Positions 1-7,333 of a DNA stretch of 20,880 bases are shown one piece after another. Position numbers and translations under genes: made by a program. The first letter of the stretch is position 1. Every line of letters starts with the position of its first letter. A model generated the notes under the pieces. That model saw nothing but the letters and a program-made list of their open reading frames with translations, searched no databases and was not told the origin of the DNA. This DNA comes from Clostridia bacterium (lineage in GTDB: Bacteria > Bacillota > Clostridia > Oscillospirales > CAG-272): positions 1 to 20,880 of the forward strand of contig CAADYQ010000121.1 of the NCBI GenBank assembly GCA_900753295.1. The letters run 5' to 3'.

Positions 1-468
1 CGCCGCCTGGATCCGGGCGATCCCGCCGCCGATGACGAGCGCGCGCTTGGTAACGGGGCTTTCACCTGCGGTAAGAGGTGCGTCGAGCTGGACCTTTGCC
101 ACTGCGGTACGGGCAAGCACTATCGCCTTTGCGGTCGCCTCGGTCTTGTCCTTATGTATCCATGAGCAATGCTCGCGGATGTTTGCCACCTCGACCATGT
201 AGGGGTTGAGTCCGGCTCTTGCGGCGGTCTTGCGGAAGGTCGCCTCGTGCATTCTCGGCGAGCAGGAGCATATCACCACGCCGTCAAGGAAGTGATCCTT
301 TATCGCGTTTATGATGAGGGACTGACCGCCCTCGGAACACATGTACTGGTAGTCCTGTGCAAATACAACGCCCGGCTCGTTTTTCATAGCCTCGGCGACC
401 GCGTGAACATCAACGGTCGCGGCGATGTTTGATCCGCACCAGCATACAAATACGCCTATTCTGTGCAT
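1..468 (-). CDS. hdrA: HdrA-like heterodisulfide reductase flavoprotein subunit (partial, N-terminus only)
   Basis: This is the N-terminal 156 residues of an HdrA-type subunit; the rest lies beyond the left edge. In the family HdrA carries FAD and Fe-S clusters and bifurcates electrons between ferredoxin and the HdrB disulfide site. The visible part has the cysteine-rich N-terminal domain: a CxCG at residues 9-12, then a Cys before SEGG, a CSCSPRMHE motif and a NIREHCSW motif, all typical of HdrA. A Rossmann stretch, VIGGGIARIQAA, begins near residue 145. Its third glycine is replaced by Arg (family usual GGGIAG), which is odd and sits right at the edge. The start is chosen at 468 because AAGGAG lies about 8 bases upstream, overlapping the hdrC stop; the gap to hdrC is 12 bp. 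It is third in the order hdrB-hdrC-hdrA. Bacterial HdrA proteins pair with several electron donors, and none is visible here. Confidence 0.9.
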   Translation of the reverse strand, partial: MHRIGVFVCWCGSNIAATVDVHAVAEAMKNEPGVVFAQDYQYMCSEGGQSLIINAIKDHFLDGVVICSCSPRMHEATFRKTAARAGLNPYMVEVANIREHCSWIHKDKTEATAKAIVLARTAVAKVQLDAPLTAGESPVTKRALVIGGGIARIQAA

Positions 469-480
469 TTTCTGTTCTCC

Positions 481-876
481 TTAGCCCTTGTATTTTCTGA
501 ACGCGCTGACTATCGCCTGCTGCGGCAGCTCGGGGTCAAGAAGCGCGGGGATATCGTCGTCGTGCAGGTGGTTCTGACCCTGACGGCGGACCATCAGCGC
601 ACGCGCCGCCTCGATCAGCTTTGCCGGCTCAACGCCGCGCGGACATCTTTCCACGCAGGCAAAGCAGGTAAGGCATTTCCATACCGACTCGGAGGCAAAC
701 AGCTTATCCGTCTCGCCGTGCTCGACCATATATACGAACTGGTGCGGATGGTATTCCATCTCGCCGTAGGCAGGGCATGTGGCGGAGCATTTGCCGCACT
801 TCATGCACTTGCGCGTATTAACGCCGCTTATTTCAACGATCTTTGCGGCGGTCTCGTTTTCTTTGTTGTTATTCAT
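481..876 (-). CDS. hdrC: HdrC-like 4Fe-4S subunit of heterodisulfide reductase
   Basis: A small (131 aa) iron-sulfur protein with two complete 4Fe-4S motifs: CxxCxxCxxxCP at C24, C27, C30, C34 and again at C68, C71, C74, C78. This layout, with a short charged N-terminus and a C-terminal helical tail, is that of HdrC, which relays electrons between HdrA and HdrB. Archaeal HdrC is usually longer (about 180 aa); short versions without extra helices occur in bacteria. No membrane segment is present, so the complex is of the soluble HdrABC type and not HdrDE. The gene lies 9 bp downstream of hdrB and 12 bp upstream of hdrA, so the three are almost certainly co-transcribed. The cysteine motifs make the family call firm; the physiological partner is unknown. 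Confidence 0.9.
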   Translation of the reverse strand: MNNNKENETAAKIVEISGVNTRKCMKCGKCSATCPAYGEMEYHPHQFVYMVEHGETDKLFASESVWKCLTCFACVERCPRGVEPAKLIEAARALMVRRQGQNHLHDDDIPALLDPELPQQAIVSAFRKYKG

Positions 877-885
877 GCGTACACC

Positions 886-1674
886 TCAGTTTTTGTCAGC
901 CACGCCGAGGGCGCGGGCAAGCGGTTCGGTGAAATAGTGGATGGGAAGCTCGCCGCCGCCGTTCACCTTAAGGTTGTACATGCAGAGAGGACATGCCGTG
1001 ATAAGGCTGTCGGCTCCCTCGCCCGAGGCGGATGCGGTGATTATGTGGCTTCTCTTTTCCGCGAACTTTTTGTCCTCAAGCGTCACATATCCTCCGCAGC
1101 ACTCGTTGCGCTGTGCGTATTTTACCGGAGTGGCGCCGAGAGCGCGGATGAGTCCCTCGATCGCTTCGGGATTCTCGGGATCGTCAAACATAAGCTCCTT
1201 GCCGGGACGGAGCAGAAGACATCCGTAGTACGCGCCTATCTTTTCGCCCTTCAGGGGATTTACCACCTTCTTGGCAAGCTCGCCGTAACCTATGACGTCG
1301 CGAAGAAGCTCTATGTAGTGATACACCTTGACCTCGCCGCAGTAGGGGACGTCGTTCTTCATATAGTTGTTGACCTTGTTTCTTATTTCCTCGTTGTTCT
1401 TCATATCCTCGTTGACGCGCTTGATAACGTTGTAGCAGGCGGAGCAAACGGTAACAAGGGGCGTTCCCGCTTCGCGCGCAGCCATGAGCGCACGCACCGA
1501 GGAAAGGCGGGTGGCGACAGCATCGGTCGGGGTGGGATACACACCGCCGCAGCACTGCCATTCCGGAACCTCGCGAAGCTCAATGCCGAGGGCTGCCGCG
1601 GCGTCGCGCGCCATGCGGTCAAGCTCCTTTGCCTTGGTGCGCAGGGTGCAGCCGGGATAATAACTGAATACCAT
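886..1674 (-). CDS. hdrB: HdrB-like heterodisulfide reductase catalytic subunit (two CCG domains)
   Basis: 262 aa with two cysteine-rich CCG domains. The first has C9, C41-C42 (WQCCGG), C77 and C80 (CSAC); the second has C152, C192-C193 (NECCGG), C228 and C231 (CPLC). In methanogen HdrB these ligate two noncubane 4Fe-4S clusters that reduce the CoM-S-S-CoB disulfide. Bacteria lack those thiols in general, so the substrate here is unknown: another disulfide, or a partner enzyme. The start at 1674 has AAAGGA about 8 bases upstream. It is the first gene of hdrBCA. The spacer to fumC (1675-1779) holds a hairpin, so the hdr genes may have their own promoter or be read through from fumC; I saw no convincing promoter there. 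Confidence 0.9.
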   Translation of the reverse strand: MVFSYYPGCTLRTKAKELDRMARDAAAALGIELREVPEWQCCGGVYPTPTDAVATRLSSVRALMAAREAGTPLVTVCSACYNVIKRVNEDMKNNEEIRNKVNNYMKNDVPYCGEVKVYHYIELLRDVIGYGELAKKVVNPLKGEKIGAYYGCLLLRPGKELMFDDPENPEAIEGLIRALGATPVKYAQRNECCGGYVTLEDKKFAEKRSHIITASASGEGADSLITACPLCMYNLKVNGGGELPIHYFTEPLARALGVADKN

Positions 1675-1727
1675 GTTTTGATTCCTTTCTGACTTGATAT
1701 TAGCTTTTGGCGCCTTATTTAAATAGC

Positions 1728-1765
1728 GCTTTCGGGGATGCCGTCAAAGACAGCACCCCCAAAGC
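1728..1765 (-). terminator. Extended hairpin between fumC and hdrB (terminator or attenuator)
   Basis: Arms 1728-1737 (GCTTTCGGGG) and 1756-1765 (CCCCCAAAGC) pair with one C-C mismatch. The interval continues as an inner stem, TGC-c-GTC with GAC-a-GCA, around an AAA loop. It begins 14 bases after the fumC stop. On the minus strand the sequence after the hairpin is AT-rich (CGCTATTTAAATAA) but not a clean U-tract. It may be a partial terminator giving less hdr than fumC transcript, or an mRNA 3'-end stabiliser. Confidence 0.5.
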
Positions 1766-1779
1766 CGGAAGCCTGACGA

Positions 1780-3156
1780 TCAGACCATCTGTTCGGGATG
1801 GAACACCTCGTCGAATTTCTCAGCGGTGAGGAATCCGAGAGATACGCACGCTTCCTTAAGAGAAATGTTTTCGTTGTAAGCCTTTTTGGCGGTCTTGGCG
1901 GCGTTCTCGTAGCCGATGTAGGGGTTGAGCGCGGTAACGAGCATAAGCGAGTTATGCAGGTTGTTGTACATCTTGTCCTTGTTGGCGGTTATGCCGACGG
2001 CGCAGTTATTGTTGAAGGACACGATGGACTCGGCAAGCAGACGCGCAGACTGCAGGAAGTTGTAGGCGCTGACGGGCATGAATACGTTCAGCTCGAAGTT
2101 GCCCTGAGAGGCAGCCATGCCTACGGCAACGTCGTTGCCCATTACCTGTACGGCGACCATCGTAACAGCCTCGCACTGGGTGGGGTTCACCTTACCGGGC
2201 ATGATGGAGGAGCCGGGCTCGTTGGCGGGGATGGTGATCTCGCCAAGTCCGAGTCTCGGACCGGAGGCGAGCCAACGGACGTCGTTTGCTATCTTCATCA
2301 TATCGGCGGCAAGAGCCTTGAGCGCGCCGTGCGCGAACACGATCTCGTCCTTGGAGGTGAGAGCGTGGAATTTGTTTTCGGCGGTAACGAAATCCTTGCC
2401 GGTGAGGTCGGCAACAGCCTTGGCGACTCTTACGTCAAAGCCTGCGGGAGCGTTAAGACCGGTACCGACGGCAGTGCCGCCGAGTGCAAGCTCCTTAAGC
2501 TCGGGAAGAGCGATCTCAAGCAGCTTTTTGTCCTTTTCAAGGCTGGATCTCCAACCCGAGATCTCCTGCGAGAAGGTGATGGGCGTTGCATCCTGAAGAT
2601 GGGTGCGTCCGCTCTTTACGATGCCCTCGTTTTCCTTTTCAAGTCTCTTGAAGGTGGAGACGAGCAGGTCGATGGCGGGGATGACCTTATCCTCGATGGC
2701 GATGACCGCTGCGATGTGCATTGCGGTGGGGAAGGTATCGTTGGAGGACTGGCTCATGTTGATATCGTCATTGGGGTGGCAGAGCTTTGTGCCGGCAATT
2801 TCGTTTGCGCGGTTTGCAATGACCTCGTTGGCGTTCATGTTGGACTGTGTGCCGGAACCCGTCTGCCATACTACGAGCGGGAAGTGGGCGTTCAGCTTGC
2901 CGGAAATGACCTCGTCGCATGCCTTGGAAATGGCGTCGAGCTTTTCGGCTGTCATCTTTGCGGGCTTCAGCTCACTGTTGGCAACGGCAGCTGCCTTTTT
3001 GAGTATTCCGAAGGCGTGGATGATCTCCTGCGGCATGGTCTCGATGCCCACGCCGATGTTGAAGTTCTCATGGCTTCTTTCGGTCTGTGCCGCCCAATAT
3101 ACATTGGCGGGAACCTTGACTTCGCCCATAGAATCGTGTTCGATACGGTATTCCAT
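1780..3156 (-). CDS. fumC: Class II fumarate hydratase
   Basis: 458 aa, close to the usual 460-467 aa of FumC, which interconverts fumarate and L-malate without an Fe-S cluster. The superfamily signature GSSIMPGKVNP lies at residues 315-325, the substrate-site SGTQSNMNANE at 101-111, and the catalytic-histidine motif GRTHLQDATP at 183-192. These separate it from aspartase and argininosuccinate lyase, although aspartase is a close relative. The frame stays open 40 codons further upstream, but the start is placed at 3156: homology begins at MEYRIEHDSMGE, a purine-rich AGAGAGAAG precedes it, and the upstream residues are low-complexity basic. Transcription most likely starts near 3295 from the promoter at 3302-3330, giving a leader of about 140 nt. 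The hdrBCA genes follow on the same strand after 105 bp. Confidence 0.95.
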   Translation of the reverse strand: MEYRIEHDSMGEVKVPANVYWAAQTERSHENFNIGVGIETMPQEIIHAFGILKKAAAVANSELKPAKMTAEKLDAISKACDEVISGKLNAHFPLVVWQTGSGTQSNMNANEVIANRANEIAGTKLCHPNDDINMSQSSNDTFPTAMHIAAVIAIEDKVIPAIDLLVSTFKRLEKENEGIVKSGRTHLQDATPITFSQEISGWRSSLEKDKKLLEIALPELKELALGGTAVGTGLNAPAGFDVRVAKAVADLTGKDFVTAENKFHALTSKDEIVFAHGALKALAADMMKIANDVRWLASGPRLGLGEITIPANEPGSSIMPGKVNPTQCEAVTMVAVQVMGNDVAVGMAASQGNFELNVFMPVSAYNFLQSARLLAESIVSFNNNCAVGITANKDKMYNNLHNSLMLVTALNPYIGYENAAKTAKKAYNENISLKEACVSLGFLTAEKFDEVFHPEQMV

Positions 3157-3227
3157 TTTTCTTCTCTCTTTCTTGTATAAAAGATTTTTAATAATGAATC
3201 GATTTTTCGCGCCATGCGGTGATTTTT

Positions 3228-3271
3228 GGCGATTTTGCCTGTTTTTGAACAAAATTCGGGCTAAAATCGCC
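3228..3271 (-). other. Inverted repeat in the fumC leader
   Basis: GGCGATTTT at 3228-3236 and AAAATCGCC at 3263-3271 form a perfect 9-bp stem with a 26-nt loop, inside the predicted 5' leader of fumC. A further partial copy (GGTGATTTT) lies at 3219-3227. It could be a leader hairpin or a regulator site downstream of the start point. No known riboswitch class was recognised. Confidence 0.4.
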
Positions 3272-3301
3272 ATCAACGCACATCACGCGCATTATAAGAT
3301 A

Positions 3302-3330
3302 ATTATATCACTTCGTTATAAAACTGTCAA
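3302..3330 (-). promoter_or_regulatory. Sigma-A promoter of fumC
   Basis: On the minus strand there is TTGACA (3325-3330), a 17-bp spacer, and TATAAT (3302-3307), a full consensus match in an AT-rich non-coding stretch. The predicted start is near 3295. Since 3157-3497 holds no gene, its contents are this promoter, the leader inverted repeat and a weak terminator for the acyltransferase gene. Confidence 0.88.
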
Positions 3331-3425
3331 TCCCATGACGACACATTTCACGAAAAAAAGACAACAATATTCGCGCCCCCGCGAGGGTGAAAAACTGTGC
3401 AAAAAGACACAAGGCGCAAAGGTGG

Positions 3426-3449
3426 AAAAAAGCGGCGCGGTGGGACCGC
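3426..3449 (-). terminator. Possible weak terminator after the acyltransferase gene
   Basis: On the minus strand GCGGT-CCC-ACCGC (3437-3449) is followed after five bases by TTTTTT (3426-3431). The stem is short and the U-tract is displaced, so this is tentative. It lies 49 bases past the stop at 3498 and before the fumC promoter. Confidence 0.3.
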
Positions 3450-3497
3450 AAGGAGACGTTATATATAAAGGTCAACAGACGTGATCTACATTAATTA

Positions 3498-4811
3498 TCA
3501 TATATTTTCCTGCGGCTGTCGGTCGCCGGCGGTGAGCGCCTCTTTTCGGGCTTCCTTCGCCCACGCGTATATCTCTTCCGTGGCAAATGACAGCTTGGTT
3601 ATCGCATCGCGCTTTGAAAGATAGCACCAGAAGCTGTCGTCCTGCGTGGAGATATCCACACAGTCGCCCATGCCGAGATAATCGTATTCGATATGCACGC
3701 TGTCAAGCTCGGCGGGCTTTTTCGTCACGGTGACGCTCCCGCGCCCGTAATAATCCGGCACCTCGATAACGGTCCCCTCCGGAGTCTGGATGAGTCTTCC
3801 CTCCCCCTGGCTGTAAAACTTCTTCCAGCCCGGCAGAGTCTCGATGCGCACGCGGTCCTCAAAGCGGTAGCTCCCGTCGCGTATCTCGCGCCGGACGCAC
3901 TCGCGCTCCCACGCCGACCAGTCCGGGATATGCGAAAAGACCGTCTCCCCGCCGTCGGTCGCGGCAAGCGAGCCGTCGGTCTTCATCTCCCAGCGTGCGC
4001 CGCAGTCGGGACACCACAGCTCGGCGCCGCCCGACTCCATCCTGCCCTCGGCTCCGCACCGCGCGCATTTGTAAAGCAGTGAATGAAGCCCCTTTGCTCG
4101 TTCCGGGTGGTCGATGATCACCCCATGCTCGCGCTGCCAGCGGAAATCGTCATAGCTGAAGCTCTCACGTATGCGGCGGTTGATCTCGTCCCTTGTGAGC
4201 GTGCGCGTCTCCTCGGCGCTGACGATGCAGGTCATGTCCGCCTCGACATAGCTGCCCTTGTTTATCTTGTTCCACTGCGGGCAGGTGATGAAATTCCCAT
4301 GTATGGCAAGGGTCACGACCGGAACGCGCAGCATCCTTGCCAGCGAGCCGAGCGAATCGGGCAGGTACGAGGTACAGCCGTCAAGCGAATATCTCGCCTC
4401 CGGGAAAAGCACGAACACCGTGCCGAGCTTGTCAACGCAGTATTTTATATTGCGTATAAGGTTTATATCATGTATGAATTTGCGCTTGGCGAGCACGCCG
4501 AGGCGCTTCATGAGCGGCAGAGAGTATGTATTGAAGCCCTCAAGCGTCATAACATTGTTTACGGGCTGCGGGTGTGTGGCGCGCAGCATGATGTTGAAAT
4601 CCACCATTGAAGAATGCGTGACGAGCAACAGATACGGCTTGCCCTCGACATCCTCCATGCCGTGCTTGCGTATGACCGCGCCGCGCCGGCGCAGGTCGGG
4701 GAAGGATATGAGCCTTTTTGCCAATCCGAGCAGGAATGTCGGACGCTTCGGCTTGGCGGCAAAATCAAAATGCTCGACCGCGCCGTTTTTGGGATATGGA
4801 TACGCTTTCAT
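3498..4811 (-). CDS. PlsC-type 1-acylglycerol-3-phosphate acyltransferase-like protein with C-terminal zinc ribbon
   Basis: 437 aa. The N-terminal half is an LPLAT/PlsC acyltransferase domain: the catalytic HX4D motif is H66-SSMV-D71 and an FPEAR block (136-140) stands in for the usual FPEGTRS. Such enzymes acylate lysophosphatidate or related acceptors at the membrane. Residues 249-270 form a CxxC-x14-CxxC zinc ribbon (CARC, CPDC), followed by about 165 residues of unrecognised, probably beta-rich sequence. PlsC enzymes are normally about 200-250 aa, so the second half is an extension. No clear transmembrane helix is seen. The gene starts 30 bp after the AraC-family gene and is likely co-transcribed with it. 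Members with this tail occur in Clostridia as acyltransferase-family proteins; the acceptor is unknown. The acyltransferase fold is well supported, the exact reaction is not. Confidence 0.8.
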   Translation of the reverse strand: MKAYPYPKNGAVEHFDFAAKPKRPTFLLGLAKRLISFPDLRRRGAVIRKHGMEDVEGKPYLLLVTHSSMVDFNIMLRATHPQPVNNVMTLEGFNTYSLPLMKRLGVLAKRKFIHDINLIRNIKYCVDKLGTVFVLFPEARYSLDGCTSYLPDSLGSLARMLRVPVVTLAIHGNFITCPQWNKINKGSYVEADMTCIVSAEETRTLTRDEINRRIRESFSYDDFRWQREHGVIIDHPERAKGLHSLLYKCARCGAEGRMESGGAELWCPDCGARWEMKTDGSLAATDGGETVFSHIPDWSAWERECVRREIRDGSYRFEDRVRIETLPGWKKFYSQGEGRLIQTPEGTVIEVPDYYGRGSVTVTKKPAELDSVHIEYDYLGMGDCVDISTQDDSFWCYLSKRDAITKLSFATEEIYAWAKEARKEALTAGDRQPQENI

Positions 4812-4841
4812 GACCTCTTCCTTTCTGTTCTGCCGTCGGTA

Positions 4842-5645
4842 TCAAAGAGTGATATCGGCATTGTCGCGGCGGAATTTGCCCGGCGTCACGCCCTCCTCGC
4901 GGCGGAATACGTCGGTAAAATATGACTGCGAATCAAAGCCGCACATGCCCGCGATCTCGGAAAGCGGCAGCGAGGTGTTTATCAGCAGCTTCTGCGCCTC
5001 ACGCATGCGCACATCAAGCAGATAGCGCGCAGGAGTGACGCCTATGGAATTTTTGAATATAAGGTGGAAATACGACGGGCTGATATGCGCCGACGCCGCA
5101 ATGTCGCCGAGCGTGAGCGGAGAGGCAAAATTCTCGCGCATATACTCGGTGGCGCTCATGATATTGTGCGAAAAGCGGCGGTATTTTTCGTCTATCGACC
5201 CCAACAGCTTGCCCGCCGAATATATGGCGCTGATAAGCTCCATCAGCTTGCCGGTGCAGTAAAGCTCATAGCCGTCCTCGTGCTTTGCCCACGCGCCCGT
5301 CATGGCGCGGAAGATGTGCGGCGCGCGCGTTTCGTCCCCCAGACGCAGGCTCACCTGCAGCGGGCGCAGATATTTATCCTCGAATTCGCGGTCATGACAG
5401 ATAAAATGCACATACTGGCACTCAAAATGCCCCTTTGTGTAGCGCCGCTGACCCGGATGAGCCACAAGTATGCGCCCGACCTCGCACGGGATAGCGTCAC
5501 CGTTGACATAGTTCACCCCGCCCATGGCGGCGGTGCACAGCTCGATCTCATAGGTCGGGACCGTGCGCGCAGGCGAAAAAAGCGTCTTTCTGACGTCGCT
5601 CGAATTATATGTACGTGTAGCTAAGATCTCAAGTCCGAATACCAT
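4842..5645 (-). CDS. AraC-family transcriptional regulator
   Basis: 267 aa from the ATG at 5645. The C-terminal ~100 residues are an AraC/XylS DNA-binding domain with two helix-turn-helix units: LTLGDIAASAHISPSYFHLI, then LPLSEIAGMCGFDSQSYFTD, ending in the family-typical GVTPGKFRR. The N-terminal half fits an AraC cupin-like sensor (a sugar-type effector would be expected, but this is inference). An in-frame GTG at 5663 is possible, but the ATG at 5645 has GGGGGAAGG immediately upstream. The gene is divergent from the sugar operon that begins at 5892, so it most likely controls that operon. The downstream acyltransferase gene is in the same transcript. Its own promoter is at 5741-5769. Confidence 0.9.
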   Translation of the reverse strand: MVFGLEILATRTYNSSDVRKTLFSPARTVPTYEIELCTAAMGGVNYVNGDAIPCEVGRILVAHPGQRRYTKGHFECQYVHFICHDREFEDKYLRPLQVSLRLGDETRAPHIFRAMTGAWAKHEDGYELYCTGKLMELISAIYSAGKLLGSIDEKYRRFSHNIMSATEYMRENFASPLTLGDIAASAHISPSYFHLIFKNSIGVTPARYLLDVRMREAQKLLINTSLPLSEIAGMCGFDSQSYFTDVFRREEGVTPGKFRRDNADITL

Positions 5646-5683
5646 ACCCTTCCCCCGATCCACAATAATATGATTTCAACATT

Positions 5684-5748
5684 TTCTCGTACTATTTTGA
5701 TATAAAAGAATATCCGCTCGCGGTATAATGTTCTCGTATGATTATAAT
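5684..5748 (+). promoter_or_regulatory. Divergent control region: plus-strand -10 elements and candidate regulator sites
   Basis: Two plus-strand TATAAT hexamers (5724-5729 and 5743-5748) lie upstream of the isomerase gene, but neither has a recognisable -35 at 16-18 bp, which fits activator dependence. TTCTCGTA occurs twice as a direct repeat (5684-5691 and 5731-5738, 47 bp apart), and GATAT-aaaaga-ATATC is an inverted repeat between them. AraC-type regulators often bind direct half-sites; assigning these to the regulator is inference. The remainder (5770-5891) shows no further feature except the ribosome site AAAGGGGA. Confidence 0.4.
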
Positions 5749-5769
5749 ACATAAATTGTCTTTAGTCAA
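5741..5769 (-). promoter_or_regulatory. Sigma-A promoter of the araC-type regulator
   Basis: On the minus strand there is TTGACT (5764-5769), a 17-bp spacer, and TATAAT (5741-5746). The predicted start is near 5735, giving a leader of about 90 nt to the ATG at 5645. Its -10 hexamer overlaps a plus-strand TATAAT at 5743-5748. Confidence 0.75.
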
Positions 5770-5891
5770 TACCGTAATGGGTGGACAGGCGTTTTTTTCG
5801 GTCATTTTGCACTTTTTGCGCAGCATAACGGAAAAACGGTCGGCTGCCGCAGAGACGGGCGTGGCTTTTGACGCGAAAGGGGAATAATAAA

Positions 5892-7322
5892 ATGACGGAA
5901 ATTTTCCGCAGACCCAAAATAGGCGTTCTGCTTATAGAGGCGGAACGCTTCCGCGAGCTTGGCGAAGGCACCGCGCGCGGCACGTATGCCGCCCGCAAGG
6001 ATGAAGAAACGGCTTCCTACATAAAAAAGATAGAAGAATTTGCCGACGTAGTTTATCCCGGTCCCGTATGGGAGCGCGACGGCGCCGAACGTGCGGCGCG
6101 GCTCTTTTACAACGAGGGCGTTGACTGCGTTGCAGCAGGCTTCCTCTCATGGGCAGAGGACTTTGCATGGATACGCTTTTTGCGCGAGCTGCCCCCCATG
6201 CCGCTCTTTTTCATGTCGGTCGTGAGGGATTCCCTCTCCATCACCGACACAAACGATGAGGATCAGTTCATAGACTTTCTTTCCGCCGACGCGCTCGTCG
6301 GCTTCCAGGAAGCCAGCGGCTCCTTCCGCCGTTTTGACCGCCCGATGAGCGATATGGCTATCGGCACTCTTGACGCGGTAACGGAAAAGCTGAAGGTGTT
6401 TGCCGCCGCCGCGCGTGTGCGTTCAACGCTGCGCCGCTCCCGCATATCGCTGCTCTCCTGCTTCAACGAGGCGATGTGGGCGACATATCTCGATCCCTAC
6501 AATCTTTTTATGAAGATGGGTCCCGAGATACACTTCCTTTCGATATCCGAGCTTGTGAACGAGATAAACGTCACCTCCGACGAGACGGTGGCAGGCATAG
6601 TAAAGGAGCTTACGAGCGAGCATGAGGTCTACCCGAACGTAGATATGGCAAAACTCGACGCGTCGGTCCGCGCCTCCTACGCCATGGAGCGGATAGCCGC
6701 AAAAGCCGACACCGATCTGCTCGTGCTCAACGATATCGACACCGTGCTATTCCGCGAGGTCGGTCTGCGCCCCGGCTTTGCGCCCACGAGCGCCGACCTG
6801 CCCCTTGTCACCGTCCCCGAGGGCGACATAGGCGGCGGACTTGCCACCTACATTCTTCACGCCCTGACCGGACGCCGCTCAAACTTCATTGAGCCGTTTT
6901 ACATAGACCACGCGCGCGGCGCGTTCGTTGCGGGACATGCAGGCCCCAACGATTACCGCGATCCCGAGGGCAGGATGATAATAGCGCGCGACGAGCGCTT
7001 TGCAAAGAGCGGCTGGAAATATGCCGGCGCGCCGTTTGCATGGTATGTCTTCCCCGAGGGAGAAAAGACCATGCTCCATATGTCCGAGAAAAACGGCAGA
7101 ATGAAAATGGTGACGACGGTTGTCGATTGCCTGCCCACAAAGCATTATCTTGCCTCCTACTCGCACGCCGATTTCGCTCCGCGCGGAATGTCGCCGGAGG
7201 AGCTGTTCGCTCGCATCGGCGCGTGCGGCGTGACACAGCACTACGGCATCGCCCCCGGCGATGTTACAGCCGAGCTTGAGGCGCTGGCGCATATGCTCGA
7301 CATCGACTTTTACAGGATATGA
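5892..7322 (+). CDS. L-arabinose/L-fucose isomerase-family sugar isomerase
   Basis: 476 aa. The N-terminus (KIGVLLIEAERFRELGEGTA) and the C-terminus (TQHYGIAPGDVTAELEAL) match the AraA/FucI isomerase fold, which interconverts aldoses and ketoses with a Mn2+ ion. Candidate metal ligands are E310 (in PEGDIGGG), E334 (or D339), H349 and H450. Their spacing of 24, 15 and 101 is close to E306, E333, H350, H450 of E. coli AraA. The sequence is not a clear orthologue of either enzyme, so the sugar is not assigned. The start at 5892 has AAAGGGGA upstream; an in-frame TTG eight codons earlier is less likely. First gene of the operon with a PfpI-like protein, an isomerase-like cupin and a ROK kinase, so it probably feeds a ketose to phosphorylation. 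No signal peptide; cytoplasmic. Confidence 0.8.
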   Translation: MTEIFRRPKIGVLLIEAERFRELGEGTARGTYAARKDEETASYIKKIEEFADVVYPGPVWERDGAERAARLFYNEGVDCVAAGFLSWAEDFAWIRFLRELPPMPLFFMSVVRDSLSITDTNDEDQFIDFLSADALVGFQEASGSFRRFDRPMSDMAIGTLDAVTEKLKVFAAAARVRSTLRRSRISLLSCFNEAMWATYLDPYNLFMKMGPEIHFLSISELVNEINVTSDETVAGIVKELTSEHEVYPNVDMAKLDASVRASYAMERIAAKADTDLLVLNDIDTVLFREVGLRPGFAPTSADLPLVTVPEGDIGGGLATYILHALTGRRSNFIEPFYIDHARGAFVAGHAGPNDYRDPEGRMIIARDERFAKSGWKYAGAPFAWYVFPEGEKTMLHMSEKNGRMKMVTTVVDCLPTKHYLASYSHADFAPRGMSPEELFARIGACGVTQHYGIAPGDVTAELEALAHMLDIDFYRI

Positions 7323-7333
7323 GGCGGTGCGGC

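Noticed and set aside
463..1692. Plus-strand open frame of 409 codons opposite hdrB and hdrC
   Set aside because: It is antisense to two genes with complete cysteine motifs and ribosome sites; its translation shows no family pattern and its length reflects GC-rich codon bias.
1798..3180. Plus-strand open frame of 460 codons opposite fumC
   Set aside because: It mirrors the unmistakable fumC gene; no ribosome site or domain is apparent.
3157..3276. 40-codon N-terminal extension of fumC
   Set aside because: It is basic and low-complexity, lies in the predicted untranslated leader, and the family start is at 3156.
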